A stretch of DNA of 64,000 nt. Source: Caproiciproducens sp. CPB-2. GTDB lineage: Bacteria > Bacillota > Clostridia > Oscillospirales > Acutalibacteraceae. Every line of letters starts with the position of its first letter. The first letter of the stretch is position 1. Under the pieces are notes generated by a model that worked only from the letters and a program-made list of their open reading frames with translations, was not told where the DNA came from and did not search any database. Shown here piece after piece: positions 1-8,110 of the stretch. A program made the translations under genes and the position numbers. The stretch lies in contig NZ_CP142860.1 of assembly GCF_036287215.1 (NCBI RefSeq), positions 930,001 through 994,000 of the forward strand, written 5' to 3'.

Positions 1-1
1 G

Positions 2-229
2 CATGAATTTGCCCTTGACGAGAAAACAAAGAAAAAATGGGGTGTTCAGGTAAAGCTCTTTACCCCTATGACGACCAGCGCCTGCACCTCTGAATGCTCG
101 GACGAACTCATCGTTCAGAGCGGGGGAACCAGCGACCTGAAAAGAATCACTTTTTATGACTGGGCCATGCCCGGAACCGGCTATTTCCGCAATCTTTACG
201 AGCTGAAATATGCCGGCGGCAGAGAATGA
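2..229 (+). CDS. C-terminal end of an unknown protein (partial)
   Basis: An open frame enters from the left edge and stops with TGA at 227-229, giving the last 75 residues of a protein. The visible tail is polar and mixed, with two nearby cysteines (ACTSEC) and aromatic residues near the end (FYDWAMPGTGYF). I recognise no family. It is read in the same direction as the MORN gene, 92 bp upstream of it, but a promoter lies between them, so it may be a separate unit. The 5' part and any domain lie outside the window. Confidence 0.6.
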   Translation, partial: HEFALDEKTKKKWGVQVKLFTPMTTSACTSECSDELIVQSGGTSDLKRITFYDWAMPGTGYFRNLYELKYAGGRE

Positions 230-260
230 AAAACAACCATGGCCAATTGCCCGGTACCTA

Positions 261-290
261 TTGCATGCGCCGTGCATTATCATATATAAT
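261..290 (+). promoter_or_regulatory. Putative sigma-A promoter of the MORN gene
   Basis: TTGCAT at 261-266 and TATAAT at 285-290 are 18 bp apart. The perfect -10 box lies 31 bp before the start codon at 322, in an otherwise gene-free gap. Confidence 0.5.
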
Positions 291-321
291 AGAAACAACT
301 GCATGAGGGGGAGGCTTTCGG

Positions 322-1671
322 ATGTTTTATACGGTCTGTTACAGACGGTATGACGGCAGTGCCCAAAACAGTGCGGTTCTTACGGAAGTACGGCGCGGCT
401 ATCTGACGACCCGCAAAAGCAAATCGGGCAAAACCGGCGGCTGTTTGGCCGGAATGGAGTTCGCCGTCCGCTATAAAATCGGTCCCGGAAAGTTTTCGTG
501 GAGGATGACAAGCGGAAAGACGGTTCTCCAGAAGGCGTATCGTCAGAAATACGGCTATTACATATTGACGCGCAACGGCGCGGGGGAAACCGTCGGCAAA
601 GCCCGGTTCGGCAGGGACCACGCCTGGCTGCAGACCGCTTATTACTCGGGAAATACGGCCCGTCCGGAGGCGGTTTTAAAGCCGAACGAGGGGAATGACG
701 GCCTCGTTTTGCTTCGCCTTGTTCCGGAAACGGGAAGATACGCGCGCGTGGAGCTTTTCCCAAGCGAAAGCTGCGGCGCGACCGCCCGGCAGAGCCTGGT
801 GAACGCCATCGCGGGCGAGCCGGAAATCTACGCGGAAACGGACGGGGGAGGCTTTTTCTACTGCCCGTTAAAGGAAACGGAGCGCCGCATGGCGGTGATG
901 AAGGACCTGAGCGCGGGAAAAGAAAGCGTGATTCCCGAATGGCCCGGCCCCGATGATAAGAAAGAAGAAGCGGTTCCTTTTGTCTATATTGAAAACGACC
1001 GCCCCGCGCCGGAAAAACCGGCGGAGGAGGTTGCGGCTGTGCCGTTTCCGGCTGCGTCGGTTCCGGCTGAACCGGATTATGCCGCGGACCATGAACTCTA
1101 CAGCACGGAGGAACTGCCGGCACTGCCCGCGCCGCCGGTTCGTTATACGGTCGCCGGGAAAGGGCTGAACGGGGGACCGCGGGTCAGCGATGATCTTCCC
1201 CTGCGTGTGGAGCGCGGTACGAAACGCATCGTCATCAGCGCGGAGGAAAGCTATACCTATTTCGGCAAGGTGATCGACGGGCTTCGGCAGGGGCGGGGGC
1301 GTACCCAGATGCAGAACGGCTGTACCGCCTATGAAGGGAATTACCTGAACGACAAGCGCGACGGCTTCGGCGCGTATTATTATAAGTCCGGCAAAATCTG
1401 TTATGTGGGCGGCTGGAAAGCCAACAAACGCGACGGGGTAGGGGTATCCTACAGCTCCAGGGACGGTTCTATTTTCGTAGGACGGTGGAAAGACAACATC
1501 CCCACCGGCAGCGGGGCGGCTTTCGACGCACAGGGACGGCTGATCTATACCGGGGAATGGAAAGACGGCCTGCGCCACGGTCACGGTACGGAATACAATC
1601 AGGATGGGGAAATCGTCTTTACGGGTGAATTCCGTGAGGACCGGTATTATTCGGGATATAAACGTATTTAG
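322..1671 (+). CDS. MORN-repeat protein
   Basis: A 449-residue protein with no signal peptide or membrane segment, preceded by GGGGGAGG. Residues 1-200 form a domain I do not recognise. About 200-290 is a Pro/Ala/Glu-rich linker. From about 310 to the end there are five or six MORN-type repeats of roughly 23 residues with the usual Y-G-W-x-G pattern (YEGNYLNDKRDGFG, YTGEWKDGLRHGHG). MORN repeats form elongated beta scaffolds that bind protein or lipid; they name no function. The gene probably shares a transcript with the MBL-fold gene 27 bp downstream, which suggests a common job. The domain call is firm and the role unknown. Confidence 0.85.
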   Translation: MFYTVCYRRYDGSAQNSAVLTEVRRGYLTTRKSKSGKTGGCLAGMEFAVRYKIGPGKFSWRMTSGKTVLQKAYRQKYGYYILTRNGAGETVGKARFGRDHAWLQTAYYSGNTARPEAVLKPNEGNDGLVLLRLVPETGRYARVELFPSESCGATARQSLVNAIAGEPEIYAETDGGGFFYCPLKETERRMAVMKDLSAGKESVIPEWPGPDDKKEEAVPFVYIENDRPAPEKPAEEVAAVPFPAASVPAEPDYAADHELYSTEELPALPAPPVRYTVAGKGLNGGPRVSDDLPLRVERGTKRIVISAEESYTYFGKVIDGLRQGRGRTQMQNGCTAYEGNYLNDKRDGFGAYYYKSGKICYVGGWKANKRDGVGVSYSSRDGSIFVGRWKDNIPTGSGAAFDAQGRLIYTGEWKDGLRHGHGTEYNQDGEIVFTGEFREDRYYSGYKRI

Positions 1672-1698
1672 GGCGATTGCCTGGATGAGGGTGTGGAA

Positions 1699-2961
1699 AT
1701 GCGGAGTGTGGAATTGCATCAAATGAACCGCGGCGAATGCGTCGTGCTGTGCGGGGCGGACAAAAACATTCTGATGGCGGACTGCGGGGAAACGGCTTTC
1801 GGCGGTGTTTCCGGCCTTATGAAGCGGTATGCGGGCATGACGTCCCGCAGCTTCCTGCTGACCCACTGGCATGACGACGGGCTGCGGGCGCTGGACTGGA
1901 TTCTCCGGGTCAATCCGAACTATTTTCACAGGATTTATCTGCCGGTCTCTCCCTGCGATAAAAAGGGAAGGCCGCTGATGCTGGAATTTGCCCTGTTTGC
2001 GCATGTGTTCCAAAAACAGAAGGAAGGAACTTTTGACCTGAACACCGCCGTGCTGAGGCTTTTGCCGGTTCTCGCGGCGAAAACGGGGGCGGACCGTATT
2101 TTCCCTTTACAGGCGGACCGGAGTTTTCGCTTCGACAAAGTGGACTATGACGTGCTGTGGCCCGCCGCACAGGCATTCCCGTTTACAGACCTGTTTTCTT
2201 CGGCGGTGGAAAGTATGAACGTCTGCCTGTCCTCGCCGTTTCTGCCCGCGGCGGCACGGGAATTTCTGCGCCTGAAGGAGCGGTTTTGCGCCGCGTACGC
2301 GGCCTGCTGCCGCGTTTCACCGGTGGAACAGACAAACATCGGCCAAATGGCGGAGCTGTATGACAGGATCGAACAGCTCGCCCCTCAGCTGCGGGAGCTG
2401 CCCCCGGCGCAGGATATCGCGGAAATTCTCGGCCGCCCGACCACACGGGCCGCTTACGCGTTTGAATGCCGCGCGTCGGGCGTGATCTTCCATAACCGGC
2501 GCAAAAGCGAGGCCAGCACCGACGACATCCTGATGACCGGCGCGGCGGAACCGGAAAGCATGGACGCGGTGTCCCCCCGGCTTTACGACGGCTATTACAT
2601 CTTAAAAGCGCCCCAGCACGGCGTTTCCCGCGCTTGGAGCCATATTTTCGGGGAAATCAGCGCCTCTCATATTTTAATGACCCACGGGAATCCTATGGAA
2701 AAGGAATCCATTGCAGGCGAATACCTCGATCTGCCCGCCATCCGTCACTGTACGGACTGTACCAGCTGCCCGTGGATGCGGGGCAGCGGGTGCTCCTGCA
2801 ACCGGCTGAGCTGCTGCTACGAGCTGTCTCCCCCCGGACTGACGATCAAATGCCCCTGCTGCCGGGACCCGGAAGCTGTCGCTCCCTGCGGAATTCGGGT
2901 GATTTCTCCCAATCGGGCGCCTTCGTGCCTGTGCGACGGAAAACCGGCGAATATTAACTGA
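1699..2961 (+). CDS. Metallo-beta-lactamase-fold protein with Cys-rich tail
   Basis: A 420-residue protein. The GTG at 1693 is only 2 bp from the GATGAGG ribosome site, so the ATG at 1699 (8 bp) is preferred. The order of motifs resembles the ComEC-type MBL domain: LLTHWHDDG (H56, H58, D60), an ILMTGA strand (A282), LKAPQHG (H307) and LMTHGN (H329). Two positions that normally bind metal differ: the HxHxDH motif ends in Gly61, and the TGD aspartate is Ala282. The last 70 residues hold thirteen cysteines, many paired (CTDCTSC, CPCC), suggesting metal binding. Whether it is an active hydrolase or a degenerate partner of the MORN protein cannot be told from sequence. Confidence 0.7.
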   Translation: MRSVELHQMNRGECVVLCGADKNILMADCGETAFGGVSGLMKRYAGMTSRSFLLTHWHDDGLRALDWILRVNPNYFHRIYLPVSPCDKKGRPLMLEFALFAHVFQKQKEGTFDLNTAVLRLLPVLAAKTGADRIFPLQADRSFRFDKVDYDVLWPAAQAFPFTDLFSSAVESMNVCLSSPFLPAAAREFLRLKERFCAAYAACCRVSPVEQTNIGQMAELYDRIEQLAPQLRELPPAQDIAEILGRPTTRAAYAFECRASGVIFHNRRKSEASTDDILMTGAAEPESMDAVSPRLYDGYYILKAPQHGVSRAWSHIFGEISASHILMTHGNPMEKESIAGEYLDLPAIRHCTDCTSCPWMRGSGCSCNRLSCCYELSPPGLTIKCPCCRDPEAVAPCGIRVISPNRAPSCLCDGKPANIN

Positions 2962-2964
2962 TAC

Positions 2965-3205
2965 TCCCCCGGCCCGGCGCGTCGGAAGGAGTTCGACCCA
3001 GCCGGCGCGGAACTCCCCCAGTCGGGCTATCGCCCGCCAGCCCCCTCCGGGAGGGGGCCTGAAGAGAACGAACCCCTGCCTCCCTCCGTGAGGGAGGTGG
3101 CGCGCCCGGCGCGACGGAGGGAGTCGGCAAGCACAATCTTCCTGAGAGAATCGCCGTAGGCGCGTGCCGACCGCATGGTCCGCCCGGCGCGGCGGAAGGA
3201 GTAAA
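2965..3205. repeat. Cluster of GC-rich palindromic repeats
   Basis: This gap holds three copies of a CCCGGCGCGNCGGARGGAGT-like word (about 2972, 3105, 3182) and strong hairpins: CCCCCTCCGGGAGGGGG near 3041-3057 and CCTCCCTCCGTGAGGGAGG near 3079-3097. The arms resemble dispersed palindromic repeats that I recall as common in Oscillospiraceae genomes. The reading frame that crosses it lacks a ribosome site and looks non-coding. Confidence 0.65.
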
Positions 3206-3335
3206 ATGGAAAATTCCGGTGCATCATTTTCCTGTTGTTCCAATGTTTTCCATCGTTTTGGGGAAAGATGGCTTGAATACTGGAAAATCTTAAGGAATTG
3301 TGCAAATTTTATTGAAAAATATGTCCATTATCTAC

Positions 3336-3364
3336 TTGACATTGATTACCAAATATCTTATAAT
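3336..3364 (+). promoter_or_regulatory. Sigma-A promoter of the surface protein gene
   Basis: TTGACA at 3336-3341 and TATAAT at 3359-3364 with an ideal 17-bp spacer. Both boxes match consensus, so strong expression is expected. Transcription should begin near 3371, leaving a leader of about 175 nt. Confidence 0.85.
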
Positions 3365-3370
3365 CCAATT

Positions 3371-3530
3371 AAACATATGAGCGGTAGTTGCGGCTGCGGC
3401 TATGCCAAACGCATCATTGGCAGAGTGTACCGCAAAATTGCTGCGAGTCAGGGGAGAAAATCTTAACACCCATGGCGAACATGTATGTTAAATTCTCATA
3501 GCACACGCAAATACGCAAAACGAACTATTT
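3371..3530 (+). ncRNA. Folded 5' leader, candidate cis-regulatory RNA
   Basis: Complementary pieces nest neatly: TATGA (3376-3380) with TCATA (3496-3500) closes a domain; inside it GCGGTA (3381-3386) pairs with TACCGC (3428-3433), enclosing GCCAA/TTGGC (3404-3408, 3417-3421); a second arm pairs TTAACA (3463-3468) with TGTTAA (3486-3491), enclosing CATG/CATG. I could not match it to a riboswitch consensus I know. It could sense a ligand or simply stabilise an abundant mRNA. Confidence 0.45.
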
Positions 3531-3547
3531 TAAGGAGGACAAAAAGG

Positions 3548-6367
3548 ATGAAAAAAATCACAGGAAAAGTTGTCTCTCTTGTGCTTGCTTTAGCACTTGT
3601 AGTCACCAGCTTTTCGGCAAACTTCGCTTTCGCGGCTAATAAGACGCTAAGCGGAACCATTAGTGGTACTGAACATGACGAGATTTATCTTGTCAACAAT
3701 GACGGCGATAATGATGATGTCACAGGCCTTAAGGCATGGATTACAGGCAATGACAACGAATTCAAGCTGGAAACAAAGGATCATGGTGAGGCAAGTGATC
3801 CTGACATCATTGCGGTTTCCCATGTTTCCGGTGACAAGCTGGTTTCTGTGGACGTTGATGATGGCGATGCCACATTGAAGCTCAAAAACAAGTCCGGCAC
3901 GGAAGTCCTTTCCGTTTTGTTTGCCGGCGACTACACTGACCCGGACGACGAAGACGATACCGAATACACCGTAAAAGGCAGAACAACCTTCACGGTTTAT
4001 GCCTATGATCAGGGCGACATCGTTTTCGGCGAAGCAAAGCCTGGTGATTATGCAGCTGGCGAAGGACTCGACGAGTTCAAGACCTTTGCAAAGAACAAAA
4101 ACGCTGAGAAGACAATCGGTATTTATAAGGCTGTTCAGGACAGCGGTTCCCCGTTAGCCGACTTTGATGAGGTACAGTTGGTTGACGCTAAAGACAACAT
4201 TACTCTTAATTCGGGTGTCGATGATGGTGATGTTTACTCCTATGAAATGACCAGCGGTGAGGATGATGTGCATTTTAAAGATAGTGGCCTTCCGGCACCA
4301 GATTCCGACGGAAATACGGTTGCGGACGGAACGCCAAACTCTGAGTTGGATGTCATAGTCGGTAGAGGAACAGTCACTGGTGGCAAATATGAGGATGACG
4401 CTAAGACCGGCAGTGTTACGATTAACGTAAAGAAGCTGGAATATGATGATGACGATGATGTATACAAGGCTTCTAAGGAATCCGAGGACAAATACACCTT
4501 AAAAACCAAGATCGATAAGAAAGTCGATGTACAGTATATTGATGGATATGTTCAGGGTGCTCAAGTCAATATCAGCATTAAAAAGGGTTCCGGCTCCACA
4601 ACAGTTCTCTCTGATGCCGGCAGTACTTTGACAGAGACAAATGTGAAAGATTGTGAAGTCATCTTCCCGGACAACTATGCAAAAGATGTTAGTGTTGGCG
4701 AGAAAACCGATGTTGCCAAAATTTCTGGTGAACTCGGGACTTTGAAAATTTCCGACGGTAAAGTCAGCGAAGTTGATCTGGACAAAGGTGATGTCGACAT
4801 AACCGGCGGTACGGTCGGAAATGTTACCACAGATGATGGTACAGTTACTGTCAATGGTGACGAGGCTGTTGTCGGCAATATTGACAACACAGACGCTTCC
4901 AACAAGGACGTAGAAGTCAAGGCTGGCACAGTAGGCGACATTGATTCTGACAGCGCAGTTATTGTTACTTCCGATGATGAGGATGTTGCTGTTTCTGTTG
5001 GTACGATCACCGCTCCTTATGCAACCATTACTTCCGACGACGCAAAACTGACCGTAAAAGGCCTTGTAATCAGCGCAGACGCTGGCAAGACCGTTATCAA
5101 GGGCGAAAGTAAGCTGTCCGTTGGCACGATTGATGCGGATTATTATGAGACAGAATTCGCTTTCGGCGATGATTCCGATGATGCTTTTGTAGGCACAGTT
5201 CCTGCGCCGAAGAACGCAAAGAAAGCAACGGTTTCCACTGAAAATGAGGATACTGTTCTGACCGTAACCGGTGATCTCGCTGCAGATACTGTTTCGATTG
5301 ATAGCGATACAAGCGCAACATTCACTGGTTCTGTCAATGTCAAGAATATTGACGGCGACGGCACACTGAAGATCGCGGCAGGCAAATTGTATGTCAGCGA
5401 AAGTGCTTCCAACGTAACGCTGAAGCTTTCCGACGCGACTCTGGCTCCCGGAACAACCGTTTTCAAGGCCGATAAAGACGCGGTCGACGTTGACGATATG
5501 GATACTTTCGGATTTACGCTCGATGTATCTTCCGGCAACGATGTTGATACCTTCAAGATCAAGACGATTGCTTTTGCTGGTATCGCGATTAACAAGACTT
5601 CTTCCAAGATCGCGAAAGGCTATTCCGAAACCTTTACCGCTTCCGCTTATCCGACCGGAACATCTCTCCCGGCTGGCGCAACCATTAAGTGGGAACTTGA
5701 CGGCGGCAGCGAAGATGTCTTCACATTGACCACCACTGGCAACACTGCCAAGGTTGACGTTGTAAGCATTGATAAGGACTTTGAGTCTGAGAACAAGACA
5801 ACTTTGACCGCTACCCTCTATGACGAGGATGGCGAAGAAATCGAAGATTATGATGCGGCTACTTGCGACATTACTGCTCTTGCTGTACCGGAAGCTACTT
5901 CCGACACAAATGATGACTTCTCCGTTGCGAAGGGTTCCACCTATCAGTTCAAGATTACTTCCGCAAGTACTCCGACCTTCACAACCGGTACTGCCGGTGT
6001 CTTCAAGGTAGAACTTGCTTCCAAGAACGGCAACGACTACTTCTACAAGATTACTGCAATCGGCAACGTTGGCGCTGCAACGGGTATCTACCTCAACGGC
6101 AATAAGCTCCTTGTTGCTACTGTAAAAGCTCCTGCTTTCACAACAGACACAACCAAGGATCTGACCGTTAAGGGCGCGTACACTGTTAAGGTTACTGCCG
6201 CTGCAACACCGAGCTTTGCTGTCGGCACCGCGGGCGTTTTCAAAGCGGAGTTCGTTTCCAAGAATGGTAACGATTATCTCTACAAGATCACTTCTGTCGG
6301 CAAAGTTGGCGCAAAAGCTGGCATCTATGTAAACGGTGTTAAGACCTTTGTTGCTACTGTTGGCTAA
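3548..6367 (+). CDS. Large acidic secreted surface protein
   Basis: A 939-residue protein starting at the ATG 3548, after AAGGAGG. Residues 1-30 are a Sec signal peptide, cleaved near AFA-AN. The long body is very rich in Asp, Gly, Val and Thr with Asp runs (YDDDDDVYK, DPDDEDD), suggesting cation binding. Residues about 675-777 look like a bacterial Ig-like domain. The C-terminus has two tandem repeats of about 75 residues (about 786-861 and 864-939), each with TAGVFK, SKNGNDY and GIY.NG. There is no LPxTG sorting signal or SLH domain, so anchoring is unclear. A strong promoter, long leader and own terminator suggest an abundant S-layer-like or adhesive protein, which is inference. Confidence 0.75.
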   Translation: MKKITGKVVSLVLALALVVTSFSANFAFAANKTLSGTISGTEHDEIYLVNNDGDNDDVTGLKAWITGNDNEFKLETKDHGEASDPDIIAVSHVSGDKLVSVDVDDGDATLKLKNKSGTEVLSVLFAGDYTDPDDEDDTEYTVKGRTTFTVYAYDQGDIVFGEAKPGDYAAGEGLDEFKTFAKNKNAEKTIGIYKAVQDSGSPLADFDEVQLVDAKDNITLNSGVDDGDVYSYEMTSGEDDVHFKDSGLPAPDSDGNTVADGTPNSELDVIVGRGTVTGGKYEDDAKTGSVTINVKKLEYDDDDDVYKASKESEDKYTLKTKIDKKVDVQYIDGYVQGAQVNISIKKGSGSTTVLSDAGSTLTETNVKDCEVIFPDNYAKDVSVGEKTDVAKISGELGTLKISDGKVSEVDLDKGDVDITGGTVGNVTTDDGTVTVNGDEAVVGNIDNTDASNKDVEVKAGTVGDIDSDSAVIVTSDDEDVAVSVGTITAPYATITSDDAKLTVKGLVISADAGKTVIKGESKLSVGTIDADYYETEFAFGDDSDDAFVGTVPAPKNAKKATVSTENEDTVLTVTGDLAADTVSIDSDTSATFTGSVNVKNIDGDGTLKIAAGKLYVSESASNVTLKLSDATLAPGTTVFKADKDAVDVDDMDTFGFTLDVSSGNDVDTFKIKTIAFAGIAINKTSSKIAKGYSETFTASAYPTGTSLPAGATIKWELDGGSEDVFTLTTTGNTAKVDVVSIDKDFESENKTTLTATLYDEDGEEIEDYDAATCDITALAVPEATSDTNDDFSVAKGSTYQFKITSASTPTFTTGTAGVFKVELASKNGNDYFYKITAIGNVGAATGIYLNGNKLLVATVKAPAFTTDTTKDLTVKGAYTVKVTAAATPSFAVGTAGVFKAEFVSKNGNDYLYKITSVGKVGAKAGIYVNGVKTFVATVG

Positions 6368-6439
6368 GTAATCGATTGCACAGACTCTTTTAATCAAATT
6401 ATTACTATCTCAACAAAATAAGTATAGTTGTATTTGCGT

Positions 6440-6475
6440 AGCGGCGGTTTGGGCGAAAGCCCAGGCCGCCGCTTT
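6440..6475 (+). terminator. Intrinsic terminator after the surface protein
   Basis: AGCGGCGG (6440-6447) pairs with CCGCCGCT (6465-6472), with an inner GGGC-GAAA-GCCC stem, followed by a short T stretch. It lies 72 bp after the stop codon. Confidence 0.75.
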
Positions 6476-6564
6476 GTGCTGCTCTTTTAAAAAGTAAGCG
6501 TACCGTCTGCATGTTGGCGGCGCAAGGATACGATACTTTACAAGGATTGTTTTCTTACTGTCAC

Positions 6565-6593
6565 TTGAAAAAACAGGCGGGATAACGTAAAAT
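6565..6593 (+). promoter_or_regulatory. Putative promoter of the MBOAT gene
   Basis: TTGAAA at 6565-6570 and TAAAAT at 6588-6593, 17 bp apart, 33 bp upstream of the start codon and after the preceding terminator. Confidence 0.6.
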
Positions 6594-6626
6594 AGAGATA
6601 TTATACAAACGCAGGGGAACGGTAAA

Positions 6627-8018
6627 ATGATATTCAGCAGCTTGTTTTTTATTTTTGTTTTCTTACCGGTGGTTCTAATTACTTATTTTCTTGTACCGCG
6701 CAAGTTTAAAAACTTGTGTTTGTTTCTTTTCAGCCTGATTTTTTACGCGTGGGGGGAACCTGTCTACGTTTTCCTGATGCTCTTCACTACGGTTTTCGAT
6801 TACATTGCCGGGTATTTTATCAGCAAATACCGTGATGAAAAGGCAAAAGCCCGCGTTTTTTTAATCATCAGTATTTGTGTCAATTTAGGATTGCTTGGCT
6901 TTTTCAAATATTCCGGGCTGCTGGTGGAAACTTTCAACTCGGTTTCCGGTTTTTCTGTGCCGCTGCCCGCGGTTGCGCTGCCGATCGGCATCTCCTTTTA
7001 TACGTTTGAATCGCTTTCCTACTCCATTGATATTTATCGCGGAGAAGCGCCGGCGCAGCGCAATATCATTGATTTCGGCGCGTATATTTCTTTTTTCCCG
7101 CATCTGGTCGCCGGCCCGATCGTGCGTTATGAAGATTTGGCGGAGCAGCTGCAGAACCGGCAGGAAACGCTGGAAAAATTCACCTCCGGCGGCAGGCGGT
7201 TTCTGGTCGGTCTCTTTAAAAAGGTGCTGCTGGCAAACAACCTCGCGATGCTTGCCGACAAAGTGCAGTATCTGGGAAATCCCAGTACGCTGACCGCGTG
7301 GCTCGGCGCTCTGGCCTTCACTTTCCAGATCTATCTTGATTTTTCCGGTTATTCGGATATGGCGATCGGCCTTGCCGGGATGTTCGGCTTTCAGATTCCC
7401 GAAAATTTTCGGTATCCGTATATTTCCCGCAGCGTTTCGGAATTTTGGCGTCGCTGGCATATTACACTGGGAACCTGGTTCCGCGAATATGTTTACATCC
7501 CCCTCGGCGGCAACCGCTGCTCCACGATGAAAAATGTCCGCAACCTTGCGATCGTCTGGGTGCTCACCGGAATCTGGCACGGCGCCAGCTGGAATTTTGC
7601 GATGTGGGGCGCCTATTACGCGGTTCTGATCATCTGTGAAAAGCTGTTCCTTCAAAAATGGCTGGACAGGATTCCGGCGTTCTTTCAGTGGTTATACAGC
7701 TTTTTAGCCGCGGTGATCGGATGGGTATTCTTTTCGTATCTCGACATTCGGAAAGCCTTTGGGGTGCTTGGGGCGATGTTTGGATTCGCACCCGGCGCGG
7801 ACAAATTGGGCGTCTATTCTTTGGTTACCTGTGCGCCCTTGCTGATCATTGCGGCGCTCTGCAGCTCAACATTGGTCGCTGATTGGACGGAAAGGCTTCG
7901 CAAAAGCGGAACGCCGGGAAAAATTGTCTGGAGCCTTGGTTTTCTCTGCCTTTTCGTGATGTCAATGACCTTTTTGATCGATAATTCTTACAATCCGTTC
8001 CTGTATTTCCGCTTTTAG
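6627..8018 (+). CDS. MBOAT family O-acyltransferase (AlgI/DltB-like)
   Basis: A 463-residue polytopic membrane protein with about ten to twelve hydrophobic segments. It carries the MBOAT hallmarks: SFWRRWH-type motif (EFWRRWHITLG) and the catalytic histidine in GIWHGASWNF (His318). Relatives such as AlgI, PatA and DltB move acyl groups across the membrane onto surface polysaccharides or teichoic acids. The next gene encodes a DHHW protein, the usual partner of such transferases in Firmicutes. There are no dltA or dltC genes nearby, so O-acetylation of a glycan is more likely than D-alanylation. The substrate is not evident. Confidence 0.9.
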   Translation: MIFSSLFFIFVFLPVVLITYFLVPRKFKNLCLFLFSLIFYAWGEPVYVFLMLFTTVFDYIAGYFISKYRDEKAKARVFLIISICVNLGLLGFFKYSGLLVETFNSVSGFSVPLPAVALPIGISFYTFESLSYSIDIYRGEAPAQRNIIDFGAYISFFPHLVAGPIVRYEDLAEQLQNRQETLEKFTSGGRRFLVGLFKKVLLANNLAMLADKVQYLGNPSTLTAWLGALAFTFQIYLDFSGYSDMAIGLAGMFGFQIPENFRYPYISRSVSEFWRRWHITLGTWFREYVYIPLGGNRCSTMKNVRNLAIVWVLTGIWHGASWNFAMWGAYYAVLIICEKLFLQKWLDRIPAFFQWLYSFLAAVIGWVFFSYLDIRKAFGVLGAMFGFAPGADKLGVYSLVTCAPLLIIAALCSSTLVADWTERLRKSGTPGKIVWSLGFLCLFVMSMTFLIDNSYNPFLYFRF

Positions 8019-8110
8019 TGAGGATTCCATTTTCTGTTCCGTCAGCCGGACAGAAAGCTGATTTCCGCGATATCGTGATAAGAATCACATCGGTGTTTTA
8101 AGGGGATAAC

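Noticed and set aside
2965..3205. CRISPR array
   Set aside because: Only three irregular, unevenly spaced copies, internal palindromes differing between copies, and no cas genes nearby.
3164..3466. A 100-codon frame running into the surface-protein leader
   Set aside because: It crosses the repeat cluster and the promoter and lacks a ribosome site.
3371..3530. A c-di-GMP, c-di-AMP, cobalamin or magnesium riboswitch
   Set aside because: The conserved cores of these families, as I remember them, are not present; I kept only the statement that the region appears folded.
4499..6397. A 632-codon open frame on the minus strand
   Set aside because: It is antisense to the secreted protein, has no ribosome site, and its Asn/Ser/Ile/Val-rich composition is what reversed Asp/Val/Thr codons give.
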